Both the position numbers and the translations under genes were made by a program. A DNA stretch of 64,000 bases from Pararge aegeria (lineage: Eukaryota > Arthropoda > Insecta > Lepidoptera > Nymphalidae): contig NC_053190.1 of the NCBI RefSeq assembly GCF_905163445.1, forward strand, positions 6,450,501-6,514,500, in the 5' to 3' direction. The notes below the pieces were generated by a model that saw only the letters and a list, made by a program, of their open reading frames with translations, made no database searches and was not told where the DNA came from. Positions 42,998 to 54,779 of this stretch are shown here, one piece after another (within the stretch, counting starts at the first letter, position 1; each line of letters starts with the position of its first letter).

Positions 42998-43362
42998 TAC
43001 AGTCACTCAGCGAGGATGGAAAGAGCTATGTTAGGAGTATCTCTACGTGATGCAATCAGAAATGAGGAGATCCGTAGAAGAACTAGAGTTACCAACATAG
43101 CTCAACGAGTCGCGAAGCTGAAGGGGCAATGGGCAGGGCACATACTCGGAGAACCGATGAACGTTGGGGTTCCAAGGTGTTGGAGTGGCAACCCCGCAAC
43201 GGTAAACGCAGCGTTCGTCGACCCCAAACCATGTGGACAGACGACATCAAACGCAGGGAGCCGTTCGATACAAACGGCCCAGAATCGTGGAGATTGGGAC
43301 GCCCTACAAAAGACACATCTACCGATTGACGTCAATCGGTCGATTTGATGATGATGATGAAT
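42998..43362 (+). pseudogene. RTE-type LINE 3' end: frameshifted RT C-terminus plus GATGAT tail
   Basis: From 43016 the first frame reads MERAMLGVSLRDAIRNEEIR and RRTRVTNIAQRVAKLK. After a shift near 43135 the next frame reads RTDERWGSKVLEWQPRNGKR, SVRRPQTMWTDDIKRR and SWRLGRPTKDTSTD. This order is the conserved C-terminus of lepidopteran RTE ORFs. The end CGGTCGATTTGATGATGATG is the typical short-repeat tail. One frameshift and a truncated 5' side mean it cannot encode a working enzyme. Confidence 0.8.
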
Positions 43363-43944
43363 TAATCTTTATAGTTGTTGAGCAGCACGCGTGAGCTCTA
43401 TAGCTCTATTTAGGCTGCTGAACCATTATCATCATCTTTACTGCTGGTTATAAACCTCTCATGACATAGCGAGTTTTGGAGGAGAGACCCATCACCAGAT
43501 TTAATGCTGGTTTACGGACTTTAACGATTGTTATCAAATGTGTTTACATGTCTCTTAACTTTTTATACACTGATAATTATGTTGGCGATAATTAAATGCT
43601 ATTATTGTAAAATACAAAATAGTTATCAATGGAAATTCGAACATAACGGGCACGCGATACCAAACGGGCAGAGTGTAGCATTCCGCTTATAATAGGATTT
43701 GAAAAAAGAATAAACCAACTTCATATCCATAAATGATAATACTTGTAATAGTTACTAGGTATTTCGACGTCAGAATCCTTGGGCTATCTAAAAATTCTCA
43801 TATCTAAGTAAATTGGATTCCCCCATATTCAACGTACAAAACACAACCGACGCTGCCAGTTATAATTGCTAACTTTATAGGTATATTTAACACCGAAACG
43901 AAAAGTATGCAACCTTGTTTTGCATAGGTTTCGTTTTATATTAT

Positions 43945-44275
43945 ACTAGCTGTTGCCCGTGACTTCGTCTGCGTTTGTTTTTGTTTTTAGAAAGACATGT
44001 GGCATTCAATTCAGGAGTAATTCTACTGAAATTTTTAAGTTGTGTATTCTTATATAAGAAAAGTAAGTAATTATTTAAATCGGTTATCATTTGACGGCGT
44101 TATGTTGCCCCCTCTCCCAAAAGAACTGAGCTTAATTTCGGTATAAAGAGAATCCCATATTATTTTTAATACCTTCAGGAATATGTGTACAAAGTTTCAT
44201 GATGATCGGTTCAGTAGTTTTTGCGTGAAAGCGTAACAAACAAACTTACATTCACATTTATAATATAAGTTAGGA
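43945..44275 (+). repeat. TAGCTGT-type lepidopteran repeat
   Basis: ACTAGCTGTTGCCCGTGACT, TCGTCTGCG, ACAAAGTTTCATGATGATCG, GTTCAGTAGTTTTTGCGTGA and AACTTACATTCACATTTATA. Confidence 0.65.
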
Positions 44276-46185
44276 AGAAGGGATAGGAATTACCGGTCCC
44301 CTACGGTTTCCACTTGCGTAACAAAGTCTACAAAATTCCTCAATAAATGAGCTTCCCACCTTAAAGATTTTTTACAAATATAGTAATCTGTATTACTGTT
44401 GCTAATACAAATAATGTTGCTAATCTTTCTCTCTTTCCCTTAACATGCCGTAGTTTACTACGGAATTTTAAGGGCCGATATGGTCAATTTTTTACCGGTT
44501 TTATAATGTAAACAATCTTTTCATAGCTTAATTGTGTTCAGCTTGAATAAATTGGTATGCTAAGCCTATTTGTAAAAATCTTAGTAAAGATAGCGAGGCA
44601 ACTTCGTCGAACATATATAACAAAGGACTGAGCTGTGCGCGAATGATACTTTAATCTATTCTTGCTCTTGGAGCTCAATCATTCACTATTTGAAACCTTC
44701 AATAACGCAAACATCATCGCCAATCGCACACGACCGTCCGAGGGACCTACTCGAGTTTCAACTTAATGTTCTATCATAAATGACTAGAACATTGTATGGC
44801 CTAGTTTAAGTAACCAACGTTGATCCAAGTCGTGAGGGGTTTCCTGCTGAGGGCTAAGAAGTTCTTTTCTGGTCCTCTAATTCCAATAATTTTCATCCCA
44901 TAATTTCCATTGTAAAGAGAATTAATAAAATCAGTTAATTTTTGACGGAGTTATGGTGTTCAATCGTCAAAAACTTTCATCCAATCTCCCAAGGGAACTA
45001 TGCTGAATTTTCATGAACCCATATTCATATCCCATTTCAACAAAGCATTACATTATGACGTGAATTATAAGTATTTAAGCTATATGAGAAATATTGTGTC
45101 TAAATTTCTATATCCATTTTCCGAGAAATATTGTGTTGCCGAAGTTTCTACTTCCATTTTCAGCGGTTAGCTGTATTTATTCCGTCACTCAAGTCAGTCA
45201 GCGTAACAGGATTTGAAGATTTACTGTGAGGGCGCAATGTTTTACCAGCATGTTGAATTTCCTTGTTGGCCACAACAATTTGAGTATTCGCGCCGCATTT
45301 GACAGATTTTTCTACTTGTTACGTAGTTAGTAGATATATTCTTATATTTTATATAGAACTTTTAACTACGTAAAATGTAAAATATCGATAAATTCTAAAA
45401 AAACTGAAGCTAATTTAATAATTTTTTCAAAAATAGAAAGCTATTTTATACAGAAGTAGCCAGAGGCTTTATTTTATTAGAGATTTTTTTAGAAGATATC
45501 AAGCTAAAAGTCTAGCCTGAAAAAAGTCTTTGAAAAGCAAGCCAGAAGAAAGCGTAACGTGTTGATTTATCACTGAGCTTTATCCGCGTGCGCTGACAAA
45601 TTGGTTTGACATGACATAAATACGAATGATATAAATACAGAGTTTACATGGTATTTCAAATCAGAAATAAGTAAAGATCCTTTATTTTCTGTGGTACTTT
45701 AAAGCGTCTGATAAAAGTTCTGGTTCGTGGAAAGTGTCTGATACTGTAAACTGTGTGTGTGTGGTAAAGTTGGCGGTGGTGGCTTCGGAGTAATATACTA
45801 CAAAATATTATATAAAAATCAGACATCTTAAGTACTTAGTAACTTTACTAACTTGGTACCTGCCCAGGAGTCACAGGACGAACCCAACCAGTGCGTAGTT
45901 ATACAAAGCACATCAGACACTACTGTAAGCCTAAGGATTCATATCTCTAAAAATAAGTTATGTCTTATCGCTCTGGGATATATTTGAGTGATACGTACTC
46001 TACAATCTGTTGGCCCAGACATGGTCTAGAGGACCTTTTGATTACTGAACGGCATGCAACGAGAGAAAGATGCCTACCCGTTTCTCGCCTTACGTCACTA
46101 GAAAAAGACGAGATAATCAAACGTTATGGAGAATCCTCACGATGTTCTCCTTCACCGTTATAAGATGTAATATTTTTGATTAATA
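44276..46185. other. Gene-free sequence
   Basis: Contains a small direct duplication at 45086-45162 (GAGAAATATTGTGT twice, 37 bases apart). No gene recognised. Confidence 0.4.
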
Positions 46186-46235
46186 ATATCAACCGATTGA
46201 CGGCGACTGCTGGACGAAGGTCTTTTTTTGATGGC
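46186..46235 (-). repeat. RTE-type 3' end fragment
   Basis: Plus strand ATCAACCGATTGACGGCGAC, TGCTGGACGAAGGTC: the reverse of the tail region found at 43322-43345. Confidence 0.5.
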
Positions 46236-47320
46236 ATAAATGAAATAAGATTTAGATATAATATAATACGTGCATTTTTCCGCAAGAAAAGTAGCCTTCT
46301 TTAACTACTCTCCAACCAATGAACTATCTTCGTACTAAAAAAAACGCCAATTCGTTTCTTTGTGACTTTGTAATTTGAGGACAACAATCAGCACAATTAA
46401 GAATTCAAACTTATATAATAAATGCGATAGAGTGTCTTTTTATTTGTTATCTATGATCAGTTCAATTATTACACTGATTTTAATCAAATTTTGCACATAG
46501 TTTTTATTTGTTTACTTATTTGGGTTACCCAGCGATTTTACATAAAATAATCCTTTTTGTATTGACATAACACAGGGTATGCAAATTATTTAAAGGTAAA
46601 CACTACATGCTAATATCGCTTAGGAACCGATCATTCTAAAAGTGAGTGAAAAAAAGAGAAATAGAAACAATAACAACAAATACCGAAACAGAAACAAGCA
46701 GAAAAATTAAATGCTCGTAAACTATGATTAAAACTACTAGTTCTATGTTTAACTATAACTAATATTTAACTTGCATCCATGAAATGGACATAGGATACTT
46801 TCATCCCGGAATAGCAACAGGGTAAATTTCCCGGGGATTTGTAAATAGCAACTAAAATTATAGTTTACATCCAAAAAATCTGGACAAAAGGATTTTTTAC
46901 CCCGGTAAAGCTGACGGTTCCCAAGGCGTTGTTAAAAAACCGTAAGAAAACGCGCACGCAATCGCGGTCTACGTTAGTATTTAATATGAAGTAGGGATTT
47001 CCCTTACAACACAAAGTGTTATGTCATGCCGGGACGAATCACTAGTGAACTCGGCGGTTACGTAATGTCTTGTCTCGTAATTAACAATGTACAAGTTAAG
47101 ATGTATGTATGTACATTGATATAATTTATTGTGTACTCACTCGGATGATATCATTTAGTGCTAGTGTCGCATGCTCAAGGTCGCGGCACGTGTGATATAT
47201 TGATAAGTGATTTGGTACAGGATCGCGAAAATTATTATTTACAGCATAAAAGTTTATTTTACATAATAGAATGGTATTGACCATTCTATTATATATTTAT
47301 TAAATAAATTGAATTAAAAT
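46236..47320. other. Gene-free sequence
   Basis: No feature recognised apart from a CCCGG-containing repeat-like stretch at 46800-46930. Confidence 0.35.
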
Positions 47321-47350
47321 AGACGCATAGCCGCGGGCAACAGCTAGGCT
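47321..47350 (-). repeat. Terminus of a TAGCTGT-type repeat
   Basis: On the minus strand CTAGCTGTTGCCCGCGGCTA, the canonical start of the family. Confidence 0.6.
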
Positions 47351-47364
47351 TACGGCTACCTAGA

Positions 47365-47435
47365 TCATCATCATCTTCATCATCAACCGATTGACGTACG
47401 GTGCTAGACAAAGTTCTTTTGTAGGGAATTCCAAT
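47365..47435 (-). repeat. RTE-type 3' end fragment
   Basis: Plus strand ATCATCATCATCTTCATCAT, CAACCGATTGACGTACGGTG, CTAGACAAAGTTCTTTTGTA: the inverted GATGAT tail with its adjoining 3'-UTR. Confidence 0.6.
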
Positions 47436-49439
47436 TAATACCTACTAAGACTTTATTAGTGTTGTATGACACGTTCCCTAAGAAGTAAGGTTGCCTGGAA
47501 GCTTTTATCAATAATATACTAGACATATTATATTCAAGTGGCTCCCCGGGAGTGCGTCCGGTACAACATCTGATAAGTAAAGTCACACAAAAACTTTCAG
47601 CCTACTACCAACCGCGTTGTATCGCCCGCCTGTGCGACTCCTGAGTCATAGTGTAATATTAAAAAGCCTATAAACTTTTTTTCATGGGTTCCAATTTTTA
47701 TTGATATAACTTGGAAAATAAAGGGCTCTCGTACAAACTTCTATCCCTATTTTACCCCCCTTAGCGGTAAATTAAAGTTTTATGGCCTATAATATAGCTT
47801 CATTGACTAATTTGGCTTTCAAATGCAAATTTTTCCGACTGGTAGTTACAGAGATTCACGGATTCAAGCAATCAACAGAAACTCGAGAGATACAACCTCA
47901 CCCAAAATTGAAAACATAAATTTTCTTAAGATCTTAAAATTTAAATATAAAAATTTATAAATAAGTAATAATGTAAATTTATTTATAATTCATAAATTTT
48001 AAGTAAATAAAACTAATAAACGACTGACTGACTAATTGTTTGAAAGGCTGTTTAACTGACTAACTGACTGATTTATGATAGTTTGAACCACTGATTAACC
48101 CATAAGAATAATAAGAGGTACATGCTTATGTATGGTAGATTTTGTATGCGACTGCAACTCTAGCAGTTAGAAACATTATTATTTTAATCAAAGCCGGGAA
48201 GAGTAGACAATAGAAAGCCCCTTAATTTTACTATGTACCTACAAATCCTTTAAATAAAATTAAATTTTTATCTCTTCGGTTCTTACACATTTGATAATAT
48301 CCAGTGATTTATCCACTCATTCTCAAAGGAATAAATCTATTTCATAATACATAATTATTTATCCATATTATCAGAAGTCACATTAAACAGTGGAAATATA
48401 CCCAAATACTTTTGTACCTTCATCGTAATAATCAACTGTATAAACAAATACTCTTAGGCACATTAAAAAGCGTTTGTTCTCTATGTGAGTACATTATTTA
48501 TTATTTTGTAGCTCGAGAGATACCTACCTTCTTCGTTACAAAAACAAAGTCATAAAAAACACCCAGCACCAATGAACCCATATTGAGAGACACGTAAGCC
48601 ATTAATTGATTTCATTTGATTTGAGAATGTTCGACAAACTCTCATGACTATAAGATTTCTCGATTTTCATGGGCTCACCAAATCAGATGGTGAGGACGGA
48701 AATCGAATGCAGTCGAGTCGGAAACAATTTTGAGAGTACACACTTTGAAATTATAAACATATTTCAAAATCGGTCCACAATTAACGCAGCAAACGTCGAA
48801 TAAACATTTAAAAAATACTTAAAGAGAACTTTATGAACATTCAATTCCCAACAAAATTTCTATACGACAGATATTCACAAAATTATAATAAACATAGGAT
48901 TACTATATAGAGTTAGGAGTACCTACTGCAATAAATTTCAAATAAAAAAAAGTCAATCGAAATTGGTTTATATTTTATGAAGACAATAAATAATCTCATA
49001 ATTTTTTTTTACTATTGGCAATAAACAAGCTTTATTTATAACTGTACAAAATTTCAAGTCGATCGCATTTGTAGATTCTGAAATATCACGTTCTGAAAAA
49101 CAAAGCCGCACCATATGGGATCATATATATACCTATTACGATTTTGATGCGGTACGATTATAACAAACACATTAAATAATTGATGACCTCATATTTTTAT
49201 CAAGCGAATTCATTAAAAACTTCTCTCGTACCTATTCAGTTATTATCAATGCACGCTTTTTTCCCTCGCAACAAACGTTAAATTCCGGCGCACTCTAGCA
49301 AAACAACAATAGGCAGGTAGGTACCTCAAACTTTCGGCGACCTAACGAACCTTGACACACACTATCTAAGATACACTTGACGAAATAGCTGTATAAAATG
49401 TTTAAAAAAATATGTCATTGAAGTGTTTACACAACTGTT
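47436..49439. other. Gene-free AT-rich sequence
   Basis: Some TAGCTGT-type interior similarity near 47680-47770 (TTTATTGATATAACTTGGAA). No gene recognised. Confidence 0.35.
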
Positions 49440-49655
49440 GGAGTACGAAAACGTTCATGGAAAACCGCGGAACCGATTAGTCATGGTGGTACGTACAGAT
49501 CGCGGGTTTAATGTGCAGTGGGTGGAACGATACCAGCGGCGCGCGCGACGTTCTATGGTGGACTGGTATTGTTGTGGTGGCCTGGACTCGTGCGGCACTG
49601 ATGGGATGGGGTCGGGGCTGTCCAAACATTGTGTACCTAGCTACGATAGTTAACA
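49440..49655. other. Short GC-rich island, unassigned
   Basis: Locally GC- and CpG-rich (CAGCGGCGCGCGCGACG at 49536-49552) in AT-rich surroundings. A 76-codon plus-strand frame (49423-49653) has no family motif. It might be a 5' exon or promoter of an unseen gene, or a repeat remnant. Confidence 0.3.
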
Positions 49656-50058
49656 CGTCTTGGTAAAGCTACACAGCGGATTATCGTTCCGGAGATATTT
49701 ATTTGTCGCGATACTTTTTATTGTCGCGATATTTTTTATGTTTCTCAGCATTATCTCGATGGACTAAAAATTTAATGAGTTTTTTTAGTTGTTTTCATGA
49801 ATAGTTATCATGTTATCAAAGCTCTGTGTAATAACTGTGAGTCTTAGCTAGAATTTAATAGAATATTTTCAGCCTATTCGATATAATCAGCTTTTGTAGA
49901 GATCTCAGTTATATACGTGGTAATTCTGTTGTATATAAATCTTTTACCAAACGAAATTTGATAGTATCTATGCGTTAAGCTATGGTGTAGGGATCTTAGT
50001 GTCATTGCTAATCCTGTTGTAGTACACAAATCTCTAATTTAAACGAAATTGGCAGGTA

Positions 50059-50112
50059 TTAAAGTAGGGAAATCCATCCCTACAGGGGATATTATGAATA
50101 TCCCTACTTTAA
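50059..50112. repeat. 12-bp inverted repeat
   Basis: TTAAAGTAGGGA at 50059-50070 and its complement at 50101-50112, with further inner pairing (ATCCCTAC / GGGGATAT). Confidence 0.6.
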
Positions 50113-50739
50113 GAGCACTTATAAGTTAAGAGATTTCTGTACAACTACACTGTCAGTAATTACTAATTGATACACAAATACCGTAGAGTTAGAGTGTGGA
50201 AAACCCTACAAAAAACCTACTTTTATACCACTCATAAAAATCTGAATCAGGCATGCCGTAGTCGTAGGTTGCCACAGAAAAGTTTCATTAGATGTATTAC
50301 TTTCACTTTCTTGCGTTAACGCAGGTGTCATCTCAAAACAGATTCTTGAGAATGTTTTAAGGTTATAGCCCTGCGAGTTGGTATCTATTAGGTGCAGATC
50401 AGACGCCGTGGTTTTGTCCGTAAATTTTTACAAAATGTTTTATTTGTAAACGTAAACGACTGCGCGACGAACGAGAGACGTGTTCATTCGTCTATTTAAG
50501 TTTGTAAGTTTGTTTATTTGTGGAGCTCTAGAGAAGAAACGCGTCGACCATTTTTAATGATTCCCGCAGAAATAGGTTTAACCTTGTGAGCGTCACTAAA
50601 TATAATATAATTTCACATAGTAGCAATCGCATTTAAGATAAGTACATATTTTATCTTTTTAGAGTTCAGTAAAAATGGAATACGTATAGTTTCCGTCTCA
50701 TCTATCTGCCAGTTATGCCTTTGTTATAGTGTCATCAAT

Positions 50740-50930
50740 AGCCTTCAATCTGCCTTCTAACTCTTAGAAGAAGGCAGCTTCTACAGGAAAGAAGGCAGCA
50801 AGAAACTCGGCTGTTGGTCTTCTTCAAATTTTACCTTTTTTCTATTTTGTGATAAGCAACCTTGTCATTAAGAAATTCATACTGTTGTATAATAACCTCG
50901 CTGAAATAAATGTGTTTTAAAGTCCTGTTT
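50740..50930 (+). repeat. Diverged LINE 3'-UTR fragment
   Basis: AGGCAGCAAGAAACTCGGCT, AAGCAACCTTGTCATTAAGA, CTCGCTGAAATAAATGTG: distant match to the family at 11405 and 26075. Confidence 0.45.
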
Positions 50931-50984
50931 GACTTATGCATTGTTTGGCAGGTTTAACATTACCTTAGGAATCATAACATTAAA

Positions 50985-51209
50985 TATAAATAATAAATAA
51001 ATATAATACGACAATGCACCCCGCCATCTAGCCCCAAAGTAAGCAAAGCTTGTGTTATGGGTACTAAGATGACTGTTGAATATTTTTATGAATAATATAC
51101 ATAAATACATATAATATACATGACACAAACATTTTCCAGTTGTGGGAAACGAACCCACGGCCTTGGACTCAGAAAGCAGGGTCGCTGCCCACTGCGCCAC
51201 TCGGCCGTC
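50985..51209 (-). repeat. GGCCGAGTGGCGCA-type SINE, complete
   Basis: On the minus strand GGCCGAGTGGCGCAGTGGGC (A box), GGGTTCGTTTCCCACAACTG (B box), then ATGTTATTCATAAAAATATT-type body, ACACAAGCTTTGCTTACTTT and GCTAGATGGCGGGGTGC with an AAATA tail. This is the best-preserved complete copy, with that at 56672. Confidence 0.75.
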
Positions 51210-51234
51210 GAATTATTAAAGCGTATACTCAAAC

Positions 51235-51450
51235 CCAATGACTTCTATAGCCTATAACAGTTCACAGCTGGATTAAGGGCCTCTCCTAAGGATTTGCCCT
51301 TAAATCACCACACTGGATAGATGGGCTGGGTGTTTCAGTAGTTGGTAAAAGCACAGAGGCCGATGCTGCCCGTTCTCCGTTATATTTCCTTACTCGCCTC
51401 GTACGACACCCGCGACAAGAGGAGGGATGGTGAGAACTGTATTCTGATGT
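51235..51450 (-). repeat. Repeat shared in inverse with 16555-17072
   Basis: On the minus strand GGGTGTCGTACGAGGCGAGT, AACGGAGAACGGGCAGCATC, GGCAAATCCTTAGGAGAGGC, CAGCTGTGAACTGTTATAGG. Family widespread in Lepidoptera as I recall; source not assigned. Confidence 0.5.
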
Positions 51451-51551
51451 TAGAATTATGAAACAGTCACATAACCCTGGTTGCGGAGGCCCTAAATTGA
51501 CGTAGTTTTCTTAAGTGTATGACTCATTTTACCGGAGATGCCGTTAAGTGG

Positions 51552-51960
51552 TTCCGTATGTCGAATAAAGTGTTATTAAGAAATTAAGAATCCACTAGAG
51601 TAGGTACACGTCAGCATCTGTCAAGATGCTAATTAAATCAGTGGATGCTAATATTACTACGTAAAATAATGTTGCCATTATTATTGTAATTGTGATGCTA
51701 TAGTTTAGTTAGTTATTCAGCGACTTGCACAATACACAGAGTCAATGGGATTATACTTTCCTAATTCCGTATGTCGAATAAAGTGCAAAAAAGAATCCAC
51801 TAAAGTTCAGTGACAGGTGCGAATTAAATCAATGGATGTTAATAACGCTTCGTAAAATAATGTTGCCATTATTATTGTAATTGTGAAGTTATAGTTTTAG
51901 TAGTCATTTAGCGATTTGCATAATGCACAGGGTTATTGGGAATGTACAAGTACTTTCTTG
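51552..51960 (+). repeat. Two-copy tandem duplication, period about 213 bp
   Basis: TTCCGTATGTCGAATAAAGT at 51552 and 51765 opens each copy. Both share AAATAATGTTGCCATTATTA, TTGTAATTGTGA and the TTGCA(C/T)AAT(A/G)CACAG(A/G)G end. The second copy is slightly shorter. Confidence 0.85.
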
Positions 51961-53153
51961 ACTTTGTTTCTTTCGTTCATACCAATATTATAAATGTGAG
52001 TGTGTTATTTGTTTGCTTGTCCTCATTAACGCCCTAACTTGATTGTTGGCATTGAGTCACTTGTAAGGACGGAGAGTAAAAATGGCTAATTAATAAAAAA
52101 TCTAAATGGAAATTATTTCATTTATTCATATATTCTTTGTTATTGTACGGTAATAAGTATCTACATAATTATGTTACTTACTCGTACTTTGCTATTTAGC
52201 ACTGGTAACTTAACATAAACATGGCAGGGCATATCTTATTATTTCGATTTTCTTATTAATAATTACAATATAACTAAAAACATAAATTAAATAATTTATT
52301 TAGGTATATTAACACAATTAGGACATTTCTAGGTGAATAAAAAAAAATGTTTTGATTCACGAAGTGTCAGTTACTGTTTTACGATTTGAATATTGTGTAA
52401 TTACACTTTGAATACTGTGTCACGGATAAATATGGAGCTCTGTGAATTTTAAGATTAGGTTTCGCAATAAGTAGGTAATGTAAATAATGGATAATTAATT
52501 GCTTTTTATAGACAGTCACTGAAGTGAAACACAGGTAATTGTAGATATAATTAAATTAATGTTATTTAATTAATATATTCGAGGACCTATGTTCAAGGAA
52601 CTCTTAACAAAATATTGATTTGCTCGCTGCGTTTTCACAAAATGGTTCCAATCCATCCACACTGTGGCTAGCCTTGAGCCAAGTGCGAGTCAGAGTGACG
52701 GACGAAGGGTTCCGTACTTCGAAAAAACGAGTATTAGATTGTTTATTATGTTAAAAAAGTGTTTTGTTCATGACAGCATAACTAAGTTTTTTTGTAAACT
52801 AAATTGTATAATAATACTAATGTCCTGCGCATACCAGACCGACACGTTTTTTGCTATATTAAATACAACAAAATTATTTAATTTTTATATTTGGTAGATA
52901 TATGTGGCTGACAAATAAATCTTTTGCCTGGTTCTTCAGGCGAAGTTTTAAAAAGAATTCAACGTATACGTATAGTCCAAATAAGAGTTCCATTATTTCT
53001 CTTTCAGCACCATCATCGGGGCCTAATCACAACACACAAAAGTCGATAAAATAGTTTTTTAATACTTGTCTGGATAAATAGACAAAAAAATACAATTACA
53101 TGTTAGTCGGTACCTAGACACTGATGTTAAAATTACATATTTTTGTAACACTA
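51961..53153. other. Gene-free AT-rich sequence
   Basis: No feature recognised. CGAGTCAGAGTGACGGACGA near 52686 resembles low-copy repeat debris. Confidence 0.35.
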
Positions 53154-53346
53154 ATGCCCGCTTTCACTAACGATGAACTAGGCAATGCCTTAACAAGTAA
53201 TCTAAGAAGATTCTTAGGCATATATCAAGTTTTCACCAATAGTTATCACCGAATAGTTGGTGAAACGTTTTTTTTCTATAGACATCGCCTAATTTATTAG
53301 AATGAAAACGTTAGACGAAATCGAAAATTTTTGTGAAAGGGGGCAT
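53154..53346. mobile_element. TA-flanked MITE, 193 bp (Tc1/mariner-like)
   Basis: Left terminus ATGCCCGCTTTCAC (53154-53167) and right terminus 53333-53346 are inverted copies (13 of 14). Both are flanked directly by TA (53152-53153 and 53347-53348), the usual duplication of Tc1/mariner-type elements. No coding capacity. Confidence 0.7.
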
Positions 53347-53348
53347 TA

Positions 53349-54779
53349 ATATAGCTAGCAAAAAGACAAATATCTTTTTTTCTATCTAGATTTTATACTA
53401 TGGGCTGTGAGCATTTTACTTTGAAGATTTATTATAGGTCACCGTGAAGTACACTATAGGAAGTTTAGCACGAACATACACTTTGAAAGGCTATATATCT
53501 GGTTATTGCGAGAAAATCGTTATATGGAAATTTCACCGCGTTTAGATACTATTGAATTAGTAATTCGGTAAACGTTTCAACTTTATACCTCAAGGCTTCT
53601 CAGAGCAAAAGGGTGGAAAAACACGGACGCATTGTTGAACGGACAACATTGTTAAACAAAAAGTTCTCTATTCAAACTGCTCTATTCATTAACGAAAGTA
53701 CTAGAAATAGAAAATAATTTATATTTATTGGAAATCTCTTAAGATTTATGTCAGGACACGTCTTCAGATCGAGTCTACGCAGGGAGGGTGTCGATGCGTC
53801 ACCACGGCGGCACCAAGGCGCGGCGACAGCCTACGCAGATACCCGTACTACAGAAAACAAATTCATAAGTACCTACATACTAATATACGTACACTGTAGG
53901 TCGTTAGAACTCTCGCCCTATATAGCTTTCTTCGAGGGGTGTTCTAGTTACGACAACGCAAATCAGTGGGTTTAATAGACGTCATGTCCGTAACTACTTG
54001 CGTGATGGTTTCTCCGCATTGGCTGACCTTGTTGGTAGAGAAGAAGTTTTTGCTAAATATATTATTATAGCTAACATAACCTGCCTTAGTTTTGGGCCTG
54101 GTGTACGTCTAGTGTACCTGTAACGTGATAATGGGGTATATTACTAAAAAAAATCAGGCAGAGGGCGCTGTGTTTTTTGGAACTTGACGGTTGAAAAAAA
54201 GATACAAATTGTTAGGAGATTGGCAGTTCGTTGGTAACAAATCTTTGCCGGCCCCTACGCGGAACGAATTGTTAGTGGTCTTCACCATTGTCAAACTTCC
54301 ACGAAGTTATCACATTGTGTGTCGCTCAAATTCGTACTAAAGATAATGATGATGAAACTTTCTGACGAGGTGCTACATAACATACCTGTAAAGCAAATTT
54401 CGGTTTGGGTGAAAGAAATATTATTAAAAGCCAGAATTTTTATGGACACCTACCCACCGTTTAAGCGGGCAAATGATTGTTCAAAGGTTGTATAAATATT
54501 CTATGATTAGGAAGTGTAGGAAATAAAACCAATGAAATAAAAAATTATATAGGTATGCTTCTTTTATAAAGCTTTAAGTGATTTAGGCGAAGTTTCAAAG
54601 AATCCCTTTCTTCGCCTAAGTACTTAATAAAGCATTATAAACACTAGAATTTGTTTCTAGCTTTGGCATTCGCCTGTGGCCTATTTTTCTTATGTTGCAA
54701 ACAAATATATTCAACCCACAAGCCCTAATCGGTTTCTACGTGTCATTGTACCGGAGCACTACATCGATTGACGGCATGT
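53349..54779. other. Gene-free sequence
   Basis: A 75-codon frame at 53748 sits in a locally GC-rich patch (GGTGTCGATGCGTCACCACG) without motif. Nothing else recognised. Confidence 0.35.

Noticed and set aside
43016..43348. Host gene of 110 codons
   Set aside because: Protein is the C-terminus of RTE LINEs with a frameshift and a GATGAT tail.
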